Source: Candidatus Rhabdochlamydia oedothoracis
GTDB lineage: Bacteria; Chlamydiota; Chlamydiia; Chlamydiales; Rhabdochlamydiaceae
Direction: 5' to 3'
Assembly: GCF_019453995.1 (NCBI RefSeq)
Contig: NZ_CP075587.1
Coordinates: 1,612,001-1,676,000 of the forward strand
Length of the DNA stretch: 64,000 bases
The notes under the pieces were generated by a model that was not told the origin of the DNA, did no database searches, and saw nothing but the letters and a program-made list of their open reading frames with translations. The translations under genes and the position numbers were made by a program. Below are positions 1-8,451 of the stretch, piece by piece (position 1 is the first letter of the stretch; the number at the start of each line of letters is the position of its first letter).

Positions 1-224
1 CTTGTATCCCCTATGCTCTCATGATTTTTGCTATTCTTCTACGAGAACAAATCACACCCTCTTTTTTTAGTTCGGCGTGAATTCTTGGGCTACCATAGAT
101 GGATCGACTACGCTCATGAATGCTTTTAATTTAGATATTCTGCGGTTTCCCTAGCTCTTTTACCGGGCTTTCTATGAAGAAAGCAATAAAAATTGCTTCT
201 AGACACCTCTAAAAGTTTTGCCAT
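1..224 (-). pseudogene. IS3-family transposase (OrfB) fragment, frameshifted
   Basis: On the minus strand an ATG opens MAKLLEVSRSNFYCFLHRK, which resembles the start of IS3-group OrfB. The frame then shifts and continues as HERSRSIYGSPRIHAELKKE, the conserved OrfB block before the DDE core. A further conserved RRRIAKIMRA stretch ends at an in-frame stop, and the window edge cuts the rest. At least one frameshift and one nonsense codon make it non-functional. It abuts the stop codon of the upstream minus-strand gene with only one base between them, so the insertion may have trimmed that gene's end. Confidence 0.75.
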
Positions 225-225
225 C

Positions 226-1110
226 TTATCCGGTTTTTTGGTTTCGTATGATAGCCTCTTTTCCTTGAGAAGAAGCCTGTATACCCTGTTGTCCGATGTT
301 ATTAAATGAGTTTAAAATCTGCATAAACCCTTGGACAGCAGTTGTTTCCTGCTGTGAGGTACCGGAAGTTAACTGTTCACAAGCCTGGACGGATTGACCC
401 CATTCGCCCAAGTAATCGGTATTAGTATCACCAGAGCCTGGGTGATTTTTATCGTAGAAGTTCTTAGCTAGAGCATAAATAGCTCCACAAAGGTTATTCG
501 CTAAATCTTTACCATTTAGAGGAAAGTCTGTATTTCCATCCCATTTTTTAAGCAATTCATCAAAAGGATCTAATTTTCCTTTATCACCAGAGGGTGTAGG
601 AATAGAAGAATTTAGATCTTTAAGCCAGTTACCCACCATATCAGCTACAGCTTTCAGTTTAGGATCCGAGCTTCCTGCTAGTGTTTTTTGGTCTTTACAA
701 AGCTTTTCATAGGTGTCTTTTAACTGCTTTAGTAAGGATTTATCAAACTTTTTCCATTCATCGGGAGAAAGGTTTTTCTTAGAACCAAGCTCAGCTTCGA
801 TTTTACTAAGAATTCTTTGAAGGTTGATCAAGTCATCTTGCACATCACTAAGCTCATTAGTTTCTTCTGTAATTTTTATAATATCTAAAGAACAAATGTC
901 CATCGCTCCATTTCCAGAGTCATTAGTCATAATCGCTAAAACAATCAATTCAAGCGTAGCGCCGCTTGCAATCATATCTTTAATACGATCTGCTAAAGAT
1001 TCGGTGGGTAGAGTTGGGTCATCTTGAAGCCAATCCACCTGTTTATGGTGATGCTGCATATCATCGCTAATACCCTGTAGTAATTGTTGATTAAGTAATA
1101 TATTTGACAT
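226..1110 (-). CDS. Helical, possibly type III-secreted filament/translocator-like protein
   Basis: A 294-aa protein that I cannot assign to a named family. The start has a good ribosome binding site (AAGAGGA, minus strand). It has no signal peptide. Residues about 48-65 form a short hydrophobic patch (ATLELIVLAIM), a long charged helical region follows, and the last 40 residues are predicted amphipathic helix. The arrangement of an N-terminal hydrophobic segment plus a C-terminal coiled coil recalls EspA/SseB-type T3S filament proteins, but this is shape and not proven homology. The C-terminus (IRNQKTG) is nearly the same as that of the needle protein CdsF encoded nearby (VRNQKTS). It lies divergent from the T3S operon, next to a small helical protein that could be its chaperone. 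The stop codon touches an IS3 remnant, so the native end may be slightly altered. Confidence 0.5.
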   Translation of the reverse strand: MSNILLNQQLLQGISDDMQHHHKQVDWLQDDPTLPTESLADRIKDMIASGATLELIVLAIMTNDSGNGAMDICSLDIIKITEETNELSDVQDDLINLQRILSKIEAELGSKKNLSPDEWKKFDKSLLKQLKDTYEKLCKDQKTLAGSSDPKLKAVADMVGNWLKDLNSSIPTPSGDKGKLDPFDELLKKWDGNTDFPLNGKDLANNLCGAIYALAKNFYDKNHPGSGDTNTDYLGEWGQSVQACEQLTSGTSQQETTAVQGFMQILNSFNNIGQQGIQASSQGKEAIIRNQKTG

Positions 1111-1342
1111 ACTTTCCTCTTATTATACTTTTATAATCTATCTATCTCTTCTAATATCTATTTAATCATAAAAACGTTAAGTAATTATTAAAAATATAAT
1201 AATATTTGATTTAAATTCTGATAATAAAAGACTTAAGGGATCATTTTTATTTTTAAGAAAAATGAGCCGATGAGAAAATTCCTCAAAAAGACATAAGTTA
1301 TTAAAGATAAAATTGTTATGTAAGTAACTGATGTAAGGTTAG

Positions 1343-1783
1343 TTAACTGCGCATCCAATTGGATTTTTTGATTTTTTTATTGGGATCGTGGGGTTTTTTC
1401 TCTATTTGGGGGTTGGAAAGCTGCTCTAGAGCTTTGGCTAGATCCTCCCCTGCATGAAAAATTTTCTCTCTAGATTCTTGAATAGACGTCCATTGCTCGG
1501 GTGAAAAGTTGGTGGGATTTTCCGCAAAAGCAACAAGCTGCTCTTCTGTCATTTCTGAAGTTTCACAGATGAGCTTGGTATCTTTGATCATATGCTGATA
1601 AATTTCCATTAACATGGTCATGGCTTCTTGTCTTCTTTGTGGATCTTTCTCTTTTAATTCCACTTTTAGTCGTTCAAAAAACTGTAGGGATTGAGAAAAC
1701 ACTTGCTGTAAATCTATCGATTGCCCTTCTGCAGCACGACGAAATAAGTCGCTAAGCTGTTGACATTCTTCCTTTAAACTCAT
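1343..1783 (-). CDS. Small helical protein, candidate chaperone or T3S accessory
   Basis: A 146-aa, Glu/Lys-rich, almost entirely helical protein. It has no signal peptide or membrane segment and ends in a basic tail (KKIKKSNWMRS). A strong AGAGGA site precedes the ATG. It lies upstream of the 294-aa protein in the same direction with a 232-base gap, so the two may be co-transcribed. It is divergent from scc4, sharing a 155-base AT-rich intergenic region. I do not recognise the family. A chaperone role for the neighbouring secreted-type protein is inferred only from size, charge and position. Confidence 0.5.
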   Translation of the reverse strand: MSLKEECQQLSDLFRRAAEGQSIDLQQVFSQSLQFFERLKVELKEKDPQRRQEAMTMLMEIYQHMIKDTKLICETSEMTEEQLVAFAENPTNFSPEQWTSIQESREKIFHAGEDLAKALEQLSNPQIEKKPHDPNKKIKKSNWMRS

Positions 1784-1938
1784 GAGAATCCTCTTTATTC
1801 AATTTAATTATACTATAATTTAATTATTGATTAATTTATTTATTAATACAAATAAGACTTCGCTTTCTTCTCCCTTAAAAAAAACGATTTACTTTTATCT
1901 ATAGAGCGGTTTAAACGTTATATAGAACGGAGATTTAC

Positions 1939-2322
1939 ATGTTAGAAGAATGTCTTATACAATTGGTCGAAAACCTTGCTTTGGAAGATGCCTTATCCAA
2001 AGAAAATAAGCTCTATCTATTAAAATTACATAAAGAACTAATTATTGCTTTTCGAGAATTAGATCCGGGGTGTACCTTCTTTGCGACAATTGGAATGTGT
2101 CCTTTAAATAAACGAGAAGAGCTATTTATATATCTCATGAAAGCGAATTTATTAGGACAAGGAACCGGGGGCTCTGTCATTGGCTTAGATCGAGATGAGA
2201 AGTTCTTGACACTGTGTCTGGTTTTACCGTATGACATGAAATACAAAGTATTTAAGGATACTCTAGAGGACTTCACAAATTATCTCGATTTTTGGAAAAA
2301 TGAGCTCTCTTGTTATCAATAA
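1939..2322 (+). CDS. scc4: Type III secretion chaperone Scc4 (CT663-like)
   Basis: A 127-aa protein of the size and alpha/beta pattern of CesT/class I T3S chaperones, located directly upstream of cdsD as CT663 (Scc4) is in C. trachomatis. The translation begins with a helix rich in Leu and Glu, contains a central GTGGSVIGLDRDEKFLTLCL beta segment, and ends in an amphipathic helix (DTLEDFTNYLDFWKNEL). In Chlamydia, Scc4 partners with Scc1 to chaperone the gatekeeper CopN and also binds RNA polymerase (sigma66 region 4 and the beta flap), linking secretion to transcription. I infer the same double role here from position and fold. An ACGGAG site lies upstream of the ATG. It appears to be the first gene of the T3S operon, 33 bases before cdsD. 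Confidence 0.7.
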   Translation: MLEECLIQLVENLALEDALSKENKLYLLKLHKELIIAFRELDPGCTFFATIGMCPLNKREELFIYLMKANLLGQGTGGSVIGLDRDEKFLTLCLVLPYDMKYKVFKDTLEDFTNYLDFWKNELSCYQ

Positions 2323-2355
2323 AAAAAACATAAGTTCGATAAAGATAAAATAAAT

Positions 2356-4044
2356 ATGGCTGGATATTTAATTGGAGAAGAGGGCCCTCTAACAGGGTGT
2401 GTTGCACGATTTGAAGAGGAAGAGGAATGGATCTTAGGAAGAGACCCTGAAGTAGCTTCCATTGTTTTAGAAGATCCTCTTGTCTCACGTAGACACGTGA
2501 TTTGTAGATATACAGAAGAGGGTTATTTATTAGAAAACATCAGCACAACTAACCCTGCGCTATATAACGGACAGATTCTTATAGAACCTGTTTTATTAAA
2601 GGAAGGAGACTTAATTAAGATTGGTAGTAGTGTCTTTAGATTTTCTCATTCCTATCCAGATTTAGAAACAGAAACTTTACAAGACGATACCGATCTAGAA
2701 AGTGTAAGAATAGGATCTGGAGCATTGGGTCGTTTTATTATTAAAGTGACAAATGGACCAAATGCCGGTGCCGAGTTTTCTATGCATAAAGGATCTTCCT
2801 ATGTCCTAGGAAAAGATCCCAACTTATGTGATATTGCTTTTCAAGACTTAAGCGTTTCTAGACAGCATGCGCGCATTAGCATTGATGATAACCATCAAGT
2901 ATTTATTGAAGATTTAAGTAGTCGTAACGGCGTATTAGTTAACGGAATAGCTATTGCCAGTAAACACCTTCTTTCCTCAGAAGACCTCATTTCACTAGGA
3001 ACCACCTCCTTTTTGCTGATCGATCGAGAACAGATACAAGAAACCATTTTTTCTCCTCTTCCACTTGCAACGAGTACCAAAACAGAAGAGTTAAAACAGG
3101 AAGAGAACCCTGCATCTGCTGATTGGAGAGAAATGATTATCCCTAAAAAGCATTTAATCATAGCATCTGCTTTTGGGGTGCTTGTTTTAGCTGGTATTAC
3201 CAGCATGATTACACTTTTTAAAACCGATAAGATTGAAGTTGTCTCTCAAAAAGAAGAGCATACAATTCTGCAAGAGAATCTTAGCGCTTTCCCCTCTGTG
3301 CAATTCTCTTTTAATCCTCCTAATGGCAAGCTCTTTTTATTAGGACATGTAATAAGCTCCGTAGAAAAACAAGAGCTTCTATATAAGATTGAAAATCTTC
3401 CCTTTGTGCAGGGTATCGAAGATAATGTGATTGTCGATGAATTAATTTGGGAAAATACAAATGCCCTTTTATTAACCAACCCCAACTGGGTTGGTGTTTC
3501 TCTCTCTTCCATTGCACCTGGAAAGTTTGTGCTACGAGGCTATGTACATACATTAGAGCAGGCTCAAGCACTATCTGACTATTTGAATCTCAATTTTCCT
3601 TATTTAGATAGTTTGGAAAATCAAATTGTTGTAGAAGCCAATTTACAAATGCAGGTCGAAAGCACCTTGATTGAAAAAGGATTTAGTTCGGTTACCTATC
3701 AGCTTAGCAATGGAGAACTTGTATTAGCAGGTAGAGTGGATCAAAAGAAAGCGCATACTTTCAATGCAGTTATTGATCAATTTTATACAGTACCAGGAAT
3801 TCGTCTGATTAAAAACTTTGTGATTTATACAAAATCGGATACTTCGAGGATTGATCTATCTACAAAATACCAAATCACTGGTTATTCTAAAAAAGATGAT
3901 CAAAATATGTTTGTTGTAATTAATGGAAAAATCCTCACTATTGAGGATGTAATAGATGGAATGAAGATTACAGAAATCTTATCCAAGATGGTATTGCTTG
4001 AAAAAGATGGCGTAAAATTTAGAATTAATTACAATCTGCAATAA
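2356..4044 (+). CDS. cdsD: T3S inner-membrane ring protein CdsD (SctD) with two FHA domains
   Basis: A 562-aa inner-membrane ring component of the injectisome. Two forkhead-associated (phosphothreonine-binding) domains lie at the N-terminus. FHA-1, residues about 1-100, has GRDPE and VSRRHVICR. FHA-2, about 125-215, has LGKDPNLCDIAF, SVSRQHARI and SSRNGVLVNG. One membrane span follows near residues 265-288 (HLIIASAFGVLVLAGITSMI). After it come periplasmic ring-building/BON-like repeats, each with a G-x-[LV]-x-L-x-G pattern (GKLFLLGHV, GKFVLRGYV, GELVLAGRV). It is shorter than C. trachomatis CdsD (about 830 aa). FHA domains facing the cytoplasm, together with the Ser/Thr kinase at the end of the same operon, suggest phospho-dependent control of assembly. 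Confidence 0.93.
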   Translation: MAGYLIGEEGPLTGCVARFEEEEEWILGRDPEVASIVLEDPLVSRRHVICRYTEEGYLLENISTTNPALYNGQILIEPVLLKEGDLIKIGSSVFRFSHSYPDLETETLQDDTDLESVRIGSGALGRFIIKVTNGPNAGAEFSMHKGSSYVLGKDPNLCDIAFQDLSVSRQHARISIDDNHQVFIEDLSSRNGVLVNGIAIASKHLLSSEDLISLGTTSFLLIDREQIQETIFSPLPLATSTKTEELKQEENPASADWREMIIPKKHLIIASAFGVLVLAGITSMITLFKTDKIEVVSQKEEHTILQENLSAFPSVQFSFNPPNGKLFLLGHVISSVEKQELLYKIENLPFVQGIEDNVIVDELIWENTNALLLTNPNWVGVSLSSIAPGKFVLRGYVHTLEQAQALSDYLNLNFPYLDSLENQIVVEANLQMQVESTLIEKGFSSVTYQLSNGELVLAGRVDQKKAHTFNAVIDQFYTVPGIRLIKNFVIYTKSDTSRIDLSTKYQITGYSKKDDQNMFVVINGKILTIEDVIDGMKITEILSKMVLLEKDGVKFRINYNLQ

Positions 4045-4089
4045 GACTATAAGTATTTTTCATTCGCGCATCAATGAGGAGCTAAAATT

Positions 4090-4326
4090 ATGTTTGGTTT
4101 GGAAAAAAAAGATAAACCGCTATTTGAATTTGATCTCGAAAAAGAATTAAAAAAAGAACCTGGAAAAGCAAAAGAATTACTCAAAAAAACAGATGAAGCT
4201 ATTCAAGAAATCAAATCAAAATTAAGACAAGGCACCGAAAGCGAAGACTTTGAAAACTATGGTAAGCTATTGCATGCTTACGCTGCTTTGCAACGAGTAT
4301 TAACTAGAATTGCTAACAAAAAATAA
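4090..4326 (+). CDS. cdsE: T3S needle chaperone CdsE
   Basis: A 78-aa charged helical protein in the CT665 position, immediately upstream of the needle subunit gene. In Chlamydia, CdsE and CdsG act together as heterodimeric chaperones that keep the needle protein CdsF unpolymerised in the cytoplasm, like YscE/YscG in Yersinia. The sequence shows a Lys/Glu-rich helix, a short turn (RQGTESEDFENYG), and a second helix ending ALQRVLTRIANKK. The ATG follows a strong GAGGAG site. The 14-base spacing to cdsF indicates co-translation. Confidence 0.85.
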   Translation: MFGLEKKDKPLFEFDLEKELKKEPGKAKELLKKTDEAIQEIKSKLRQGTESEDFENYGKLLHAYAALQRVLTRIANKK

Positions 4327-4340
4327 AATAAGGATGAAAA

Positions 4341-4592
4341 ATGCCACAAGGATCGAATTGGGCGACCATTACATTTAGCACATTGATCAAGCAATACGCT
4401 AAATTACAGAGTACTGTAATTAGTCAAGTTCGGGCTGTTGCAAGTTCTATTTCGCATGCAACCCCAGGAAAATTCCTACTTCTGCAATTTTCCATGAGCC
4501 AAGTTACTCAGATTGGCGAATCAATTTCTAACTTGATCTCTCAAGTACAAGCAACGATTAATAATATGGTGCGTAACCAAAAAACTTCTTAA
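4341..4592 (+). CDS. cdsF: T3S needle subunit CdsF (SctF)
   Basis: An 83-aa protein, exactly the length expected of the chlamydial needle subunit (CT666), located between its two chaperone genes. Predicted structure is two amphipathic helices around the turn HATPGK, followed by the polymerising C-terminal helix ending INNMVRNQKTS. It is Ser/Gln/Thr-rich with few charges and no signal peptide, as for needle proteins exported by the T3S machine itself. An AAGGA site precedes the start. The last seven residues nearly match those of the 294-aa protein encoded at the left of the window. Confidence 0.88.
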   Translation: MPQGSNWATITFSTLIKQYAKLQSTVISQVRAVASSISHATPGKFLLLQFSMSQVTQIGESISNLISQVQATINNMVRNQKTS

Positions 4593-4625
4593 TGCTATCC
4601 ATCATTTTGCAAAAAGGATTTTACA

Positions 4626-5057
4626 ATGTCTCTTCAAAAATTTAAAGATCACTTTATCTTAATGGCAGAAGCCGGCTTCATTGCAATTAACCAAAGCGAT
4701 GAAGATGCAGCTATTAAGTTATTTACAGCAGCAGAATTACTCGATCCTAATAATCCACTACCTCGTTTAGGGATGGGATATCTCAATCTCTGCCAACTTA
4801 AACTCAAACAAGCAGCGACCATTTTTGAAGAAATCTTAGCTAAAGAACCTTCGAATGAAATGGCTAAAACCCTGCTTGGTCTGACTCTGTCTTTAAATCC
4901 AACAGAACTTGCTAAAGGAGAAAAGACCCTAGAGGAATCCATTCAAAAAAATCAAGACCCCATGGTTAAAAGCCTAGCTAAAACCGCCCTTGATTTTGTG
5001 GAAAAGTTCATTAAGAAAGCCCCTTCTCCTATCGAAACCAAATCTCCCAAAAAGTAA
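4626..5057 (+). CDS. cdsG: T3S needle chaperone CdsG (TPR protein)
   Basis: A 143-aa TPR-like cytoplasmic protein in the CT667 position. Repeated helix pairs are visible (FIAINQSDEDAAIKLFTAAE, LDPNNPLPRLGMGYLNLCQL, LKQAATIFEEILAKEPSNEM), with Ala/Leu/Pro at TPR consensus positions. The family role is to hold the CdsF C-terminal helix together with CdsE. It is preceded by an AAGGA site and ends in a Pro/Lys-rich tail. After this gene the operon is interrupted by about 800 bases of mobile-element debris, so the downstream half may now rely on a second promoter. Confidence 0.85.
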   Translation: MSLQKFKDHFILMAEAGFIAINQSDEDAAIKLFTAAELLDPNNPLPRLGMGYLNLCQLKLKQAATIFEEILAKEPSNEMAKTLLGLTLSLNPTELAKGEKTLEESIQKNQDPMVKSLAKTALDFVEKFIKKAPSPIETKSPKK

Positions 5058-5166
5058 TTTTTTCCAGGTTGTGCTTCAAAAGCGTTTAGTGATGGACACA
5101 ACCTCTTAGAGGTTTAGTCCCAAAGTATAATGGTGTATACTAAGAATATTTACTTAACATTTACTT

Positions 5167-5382
5167 TGTACAGGACAATTTTTTAGGAGCAGATAAAAAG
5201 AATAGCCCGCAAATATGACCAGAGATCTGGCATAATACTTCCAGAAAGTAATCTAAGAGGTATTATGAAACATAATTGCGAACTGAAAAATATTTTAGCA
5301 GAACATTTTGATGGGAACAACTCTAGGAAAAAAATGCATTTTAGGTATGTTTTGAGTAGGGTAGAAAAAATTGTCCTGTACA
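5167..5382. repeat. 216-bp element with perfect 18-bp terminal inverted repeats (MITE-like)
   Basis: The element begins TGTACAGGACAATTTTTT and ends with the exact reverse complement, so it has TG...CA termini. No transposase is encoded. One 45-codon reading frame beginning MKHNCELKNILAEHF runs out through the right repeat. It sits inside an older IS30-type end remnant: sequence like TTTAGTCCCAAAGT lies to its left and the IS30 end to its right, and the same two pieces are adjacent near 27.25 kb. I could not identify a direct target duplication. Confidence 0.65.
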
Positions 5383-5385
5383 GAG

Positions 5386-5480
5386 CTCCTTGTGTTTGAT
5401 TATTAAAAATCACAACAGAGATTCTTTCATCGCCTGCCTATTCTTTTTTTAATTATTCTGTGCACTTCAAACTTGAAAAG
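5386..5480 (-). mobile_element. Solo left end of the IS30-type element (remnant)
   Basis: About 95 bases match, with a few substitutions, the transposase-proximal end of the two complete IS30 copies near 30.5 and 44.5 kb, including the terminal repeat (TGCACTTCAAACTTGAAAAG). The first transposase codons are present but the gene is missing. A second remnant of the same kind lies near 27.3 kb. Confidence 0.75.
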
Positions 5481-5503
5481 ATATCTTATTTAAGAGTATA
5501 ATA

Positions 5504-5632
5504 ATTAAATTAATACCTAGGTTAGGTTATCTCTATGGGCAAGTCCTGTTACACTCTTTTGACCTATCTAAAGAGCAAATAGAAGATTTACAAAAATATA
5601 TCTTGGATGTAACCACTGCGGTCAATTTCTAA
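5504..5632 (+). pseudogene. Unidentified coding remnant
   Basis: One frame stays open for about 42 codons and has protein-like composition (LGYLYGQVLLHSFDLSKEQI and onward to TTAVNF) before a stop. It lacks a plausible start and ribosome binding site, so it may be the C-terminal end of a decayed gene. I do not recognise it. The next 250 bases, up to the CT668-position gene, are AT-rich with nothing else convincing. Confidence 0.3.
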
Positions 5633-5883
5633 GAAGATTATTGATTGGGCCATTTAATCCTAGCATTTTAAAGTAGAAATAAGAAGATATCCACTTGTTG
5701 AGATTTCCCATATATAATATTATTTAATAATAAATCTTTTTTTGTAAGATCCATATTTTATTCCTTATACTTAAGTTAGTAGATGAAAGTTTCATGACGA
5801 AAAACCTCTAATTGTGCTATTTGTTAAGATACGCGGTATACCTATGCCGAAGTTTGAAAAAGTTAAACAATACGGATCAGATT

Positions 5884-6549
5884 ATGGCAGACCAAGACTT
5901 TCCTACTAAAGACTTAAGCAATGCAGAGCGCGTTTCACCAACTGTTAAAATCGGAGAGGATAATAAAACCCTTCCTACAGGGCAGCCCTTTTCTTCTCTT
6001 ATGAAAACAGGTGAGTCTCCTCTTGCCAATAACGGAAAAACTCCGATGATTTCTCCTTTTGATTTGATGGAATCAGGACATTCCCCTATCACACAAGCTG
6101 CTACGACAGATAATTTGCTAGCTCAAGTTAAACATGCACAGAGCACCTTAGGAGATATCTCCAATCAACTAAATACACCAAAACTTAAATTGCGCTCTTC
6201 CGATAAATATCTCTTAAAAAACAAGTTGAATAATACAACCGCTAATTTACGTGCGGTAAATGCTAAATTAGGGGCAAATGAGGAAAAACCAGAAAAAGAA
6301 ACTCCTTCTACTAAATTTCAAGGTCCATTGGGCAGATTTATGAATTATCTGGCCGACGGCCAACAACAACTAGTATCTGCTCAAAAGCAACTGCAATCGC
6401 TTAAAGCAAAAGGAGATAGTCTCTCTCCTGCTGATTTTTTACTGATTCAGGTAAAATTAAATAAAGCTCAACAGGAATTAGATTTTACCTCTGTATTGCT
6501 TTCAAATGCTGTTTCTGGGTTTAAAACGCTGATGCAAGTACAGCTATAA
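5884..6549 (+). CDS. Hypothetical T3S-locus protein (CT668 position)
   Basis: A 221-aa cytoplasmic protein in the place of CT668 (about 223 aa) in C. trachomatis, just upstream of the export ATPase gene. I start it at the ATG of MADQDFPTKD; a TTG 24 codons upstream would keep the frame but adds an unlikely leader. The N-terminal 75 residues are Pro/Ser/Thr-rich and disordered, as is common in T3S substrates. Two helical coiled-coil stretches follow (residues about 80-125 and 150-215, rich in Gln, Leu, Lys, Ala). No catalytic motif is seen. The gap to cdsN is 6 bases, indicating tight coupling. Confidence 0.7.
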   Translation: MADQDFPTKDLSNAERVSPTVKIGEDNKTLPTGQPFSSLMKTGESPLANNGKTPMISPFDLMESGHSPITQAATTDNLLAQVKHAQSTLGDISNQLNTPKLKLRSSDKYLLKNKLNNTTANLRAVNAKLGANEEKPEKETPSTKFQGPLGRFMNYLADGQQQLVSAQKQLQSLKAKGDSLSPADFLLIQVKLNKAQQELDFTSVLLSNAVSGFKTLMQVQL

Positions 6550-6555
6550 GGACAT

Positions 6556-7872
6556 ATGAAACCAACGCCTGATTTTGATCAACTAGTCTCCCATCTTGAT
6601 GAGTTAGAACTTACAACAGTACACGGAAGAATTACTGAAGTCGTGGGGATGCTGATTAAAGCAATCGTTCCCCAGGTAAAAATGGGCGAAGTTGTTCTTA
6701 TTAAACGAGAAGAAGCCCCTTTAATGGCAGAGGTTGTGGGTTTTACTCGAGAAGAGGTCTACTTATCTCCTCTTGGAGAGATGCATGGAATAGGCTCTTC
6801 CTCAGAGGTGATCCCTTTGCGAATGTCTTTGCATATTAAAGTAGGAGAAGAGCTTCTCGGACGTGTAGTTGATGGTTTAGGCAATCCTTTAGATCTCGAA
6901 CAAAAAGGCCCTCTTCACTTAACAGAAAGCTATTCGGTAATCAATCCCCCTCCTGATCCTCTCAAACGAAAAGTTATTACCGAACCGATCTCTTTGGGTA
7001 TTCGTTGTATTGACGGTCTACTTACTTGTGGAGAAGGACAAAGAATGGGAATCTTTGCTGCTGCAGGGGGAGGAAAATCCACCCTTTTGGGTATGATTGC
7101 CCGCAATGCGAGAGCTGATATCAACGTTATTTGCCTAATTGGAGAAAGAGGAAGAGAGGTACGCGAATTTTTAGAAAACGATTTAGGCGCAGAAGGAATG
7201 AAAAGATCGGTTGTTGTGGTTTCTACATCCAACCAAGCAGCGCAATTGCGCATCAATGCAGCCTATATGGGAACAGCGATTGCAGAGTATTTTCGGGATC
7301 AAGGGAAAAAAGTGATCCTGATGATGGATTCAGTAACTCGTTTTGCAAGAGCTTTAAGAGAAGTAGGCCTTGCAGCAGGAGAGCCTCCAGCAAGAGCTGG
7401 TTTTACTCCTTCTGTTTTTGCAACACTCCCCCGCTTATTAGAACGCTCGGGCAATTCTGACAAAGGCTCCATTACAGCTTTTTATACTATTCTAGTAGCA
7501 GGAGACGATTTAAATGAACCTGTCTCTGACGAAGTGCGCTCTATTCTCGATGGGCATATTATTCTCTCTAGAGAACTTGCACGTCAATATCACTACCCAG
7601 CCATTGATGTTCTTGATTCGGTTAGTCGAATTATTTCACACATTGTCGATAAAGAGCACTTGCAGCTCATTGGCAAAGTTCGTGAAGTGTTAGCTAATTA
7701 CAAAAAAAATGAACTGCTCATCCGCATTGGAGAGTATAAGCCAGGCTCCGATAAAGGAGCTGATTTTGCTATTAAATACATCGATAAGGTAAATCGTTTT
7801 TTACGCCAAGCAGTTGATGAAGCGTGTAGTTTCGAAGAAACTCTGCAACAACTCAAAATGCTTTTTAGATAG
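6556..7872 (+). CDS. cdsN: T3S export ATPase CdsN (SctN)
   Basis: A 438-aa cytoplasmic ATPase that unfolds and releases chaperone-bound substrates at the export gate, homologous to FliI and the F1 beta subunit. It has an N-terminal beta barrel (about 20-95), then Walker [13 protein letters not shown] near residue 172 and Walker [15 protein letters not shown] near residue 255. The characteristic T3S segments [10 protein letters not shown] and [20 protein letters not shown] are present. The C-terminal helical domain ends LQQLKMLFR. Length matches CT669 (about 440 aa). It lies two bases upstream of cdsO. All catalytic motifs look intact. Confidence 0.97.
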   Translation: MKPTPDFDQLVSHLDELELTTVHGRITEVVGMLIKAIVPQVKMGEVVLIKREEAPLMAEVVGFTREEVYLSPLGEMHGIGSSSEVIPLRMSLHIKVGEELLGRVVDGLGNPLDLEQKGPLHLTESYSVINPPPDPLKRKVITEPISLGIRCIDGLLTCGEGQRMGIFAAAGGGKSTLLGMIARNARADINVICLIGERGREVREFLENDLGAEGMKRSVVVVSTSNQAAQLRINAAYMGTAIAEYFRDQGKKVILMMDSVTRFARALREVGLAAGEPPARAGFTPSVFATLPRLLERSGNSDKGSITAFYTILVAGDDLNEPVSDEVRSILDGHIILSRELARQYHYPAIDVLDSVSRIISHIVDKEHLQLIGKVREVLANYKKNELLIRIGEYKPGSDKGADFAIKYIDKVNRFLRQAVDEACSFEETLQQLKMLFR

Positions 7873-7874
7873 AT

Positions 7875-8396
7875 ATGCCAAGTTATCCCCTTAAACAATT
7901 AGCTGAGATTAAACAAAAAAATCTCGAAACAGCAGAAGTTAATTTGCGAGATAAAAAACGCATTCTTGAACAAGAACAAACAAGTTTGACCAAAAAAGAA
8001 AAAGAACGAGATGTGGTAAAAGAACATCGTATTGATAAGCTTCAGCAATTACGCGATCATATGGATGAAGGAGCAGTTCCTCATAAAGTAGAGCAGATGA
8101 AGCAATATTTAAGACTCGTTGATGAAAAGCTAGCTGTTAAACAGCAAACTGTCGTAGAACAAAAAAAAAAAGTAACACTCGCTGAAGAAGAAGTGGATAA
8201 AGCGCGCAAAGAGCTTATAGAATGCCAACAAGATGTAGAAAAAATGCGCTTACATCACAAAGAGTGGGGGCGCGAAATGCACCTTATTGAAGAACAAAAA
8301 GAAGGCGTTGAAATGGATGAAATAGGCTCTGCTGGTCATGAGCGTAAAAAAACAGCCGCTTCTCGTCAAAAGCATAAGAAAAAGAAGTCTCGCTAA
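7875..8396 (+). CDS. cdsO: T3S ATPase stalk protein CdsO (SctO)
   Basis: A 173-aa protein that is almost wholly a coiled coil, rich in Lys, Glu and Gln, as for SctO/YscO/FliJ. These form the central stalk of the export ATPase and contact the export gate. The start MPSYPLKQLAEIKQKNLETA is followed by long heptad-like helices (residues about 8-145) and a basic disordered tail (HERKKTAASRQKHKKKKSR). The position directly after cdsN (two-base gap) and the length (CT670 about 168 aa) support the name. Sequence conservation in this family is low, so identity rests on position, length and coiled coil. Confidence 0.88.
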   Translation: MPSYPLKQLAEIKQKNLETAEVNLRDKKRILEQEQTSLTKKEKERDVVKEHRIDKLQQLRDHMDEGAVPHKVEQMKQYLRLVDEKLAVKQQTVVEQKKKVTLAEEEVDKARKELIECQQDVEKMRLHHKEWGREMHLIEEQKEGVEMDEIGSAGHERKKTAASRQKHKKKKSR

Positions 8397-8451
8397 AATG
8401 CTGGACAACCTAGATAAAAATCAAGTATGAGATGATAAAAGAGAGGTTTCT

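Noticed and set aside
5066-5113. Stem-loops after cdsG (AGGTTGTG/CACAACCT and AACCTC/GAGGTT) as a terminator
   Set aside because: The stems are short, overlap each other and lack a T-run; I do not count them as a supported terminator.
5812-5883. TTG start for the CT668-position protein
   Set aside because: The added 24 residues have no ribosome binding site and the length from the ATG matches CT668.
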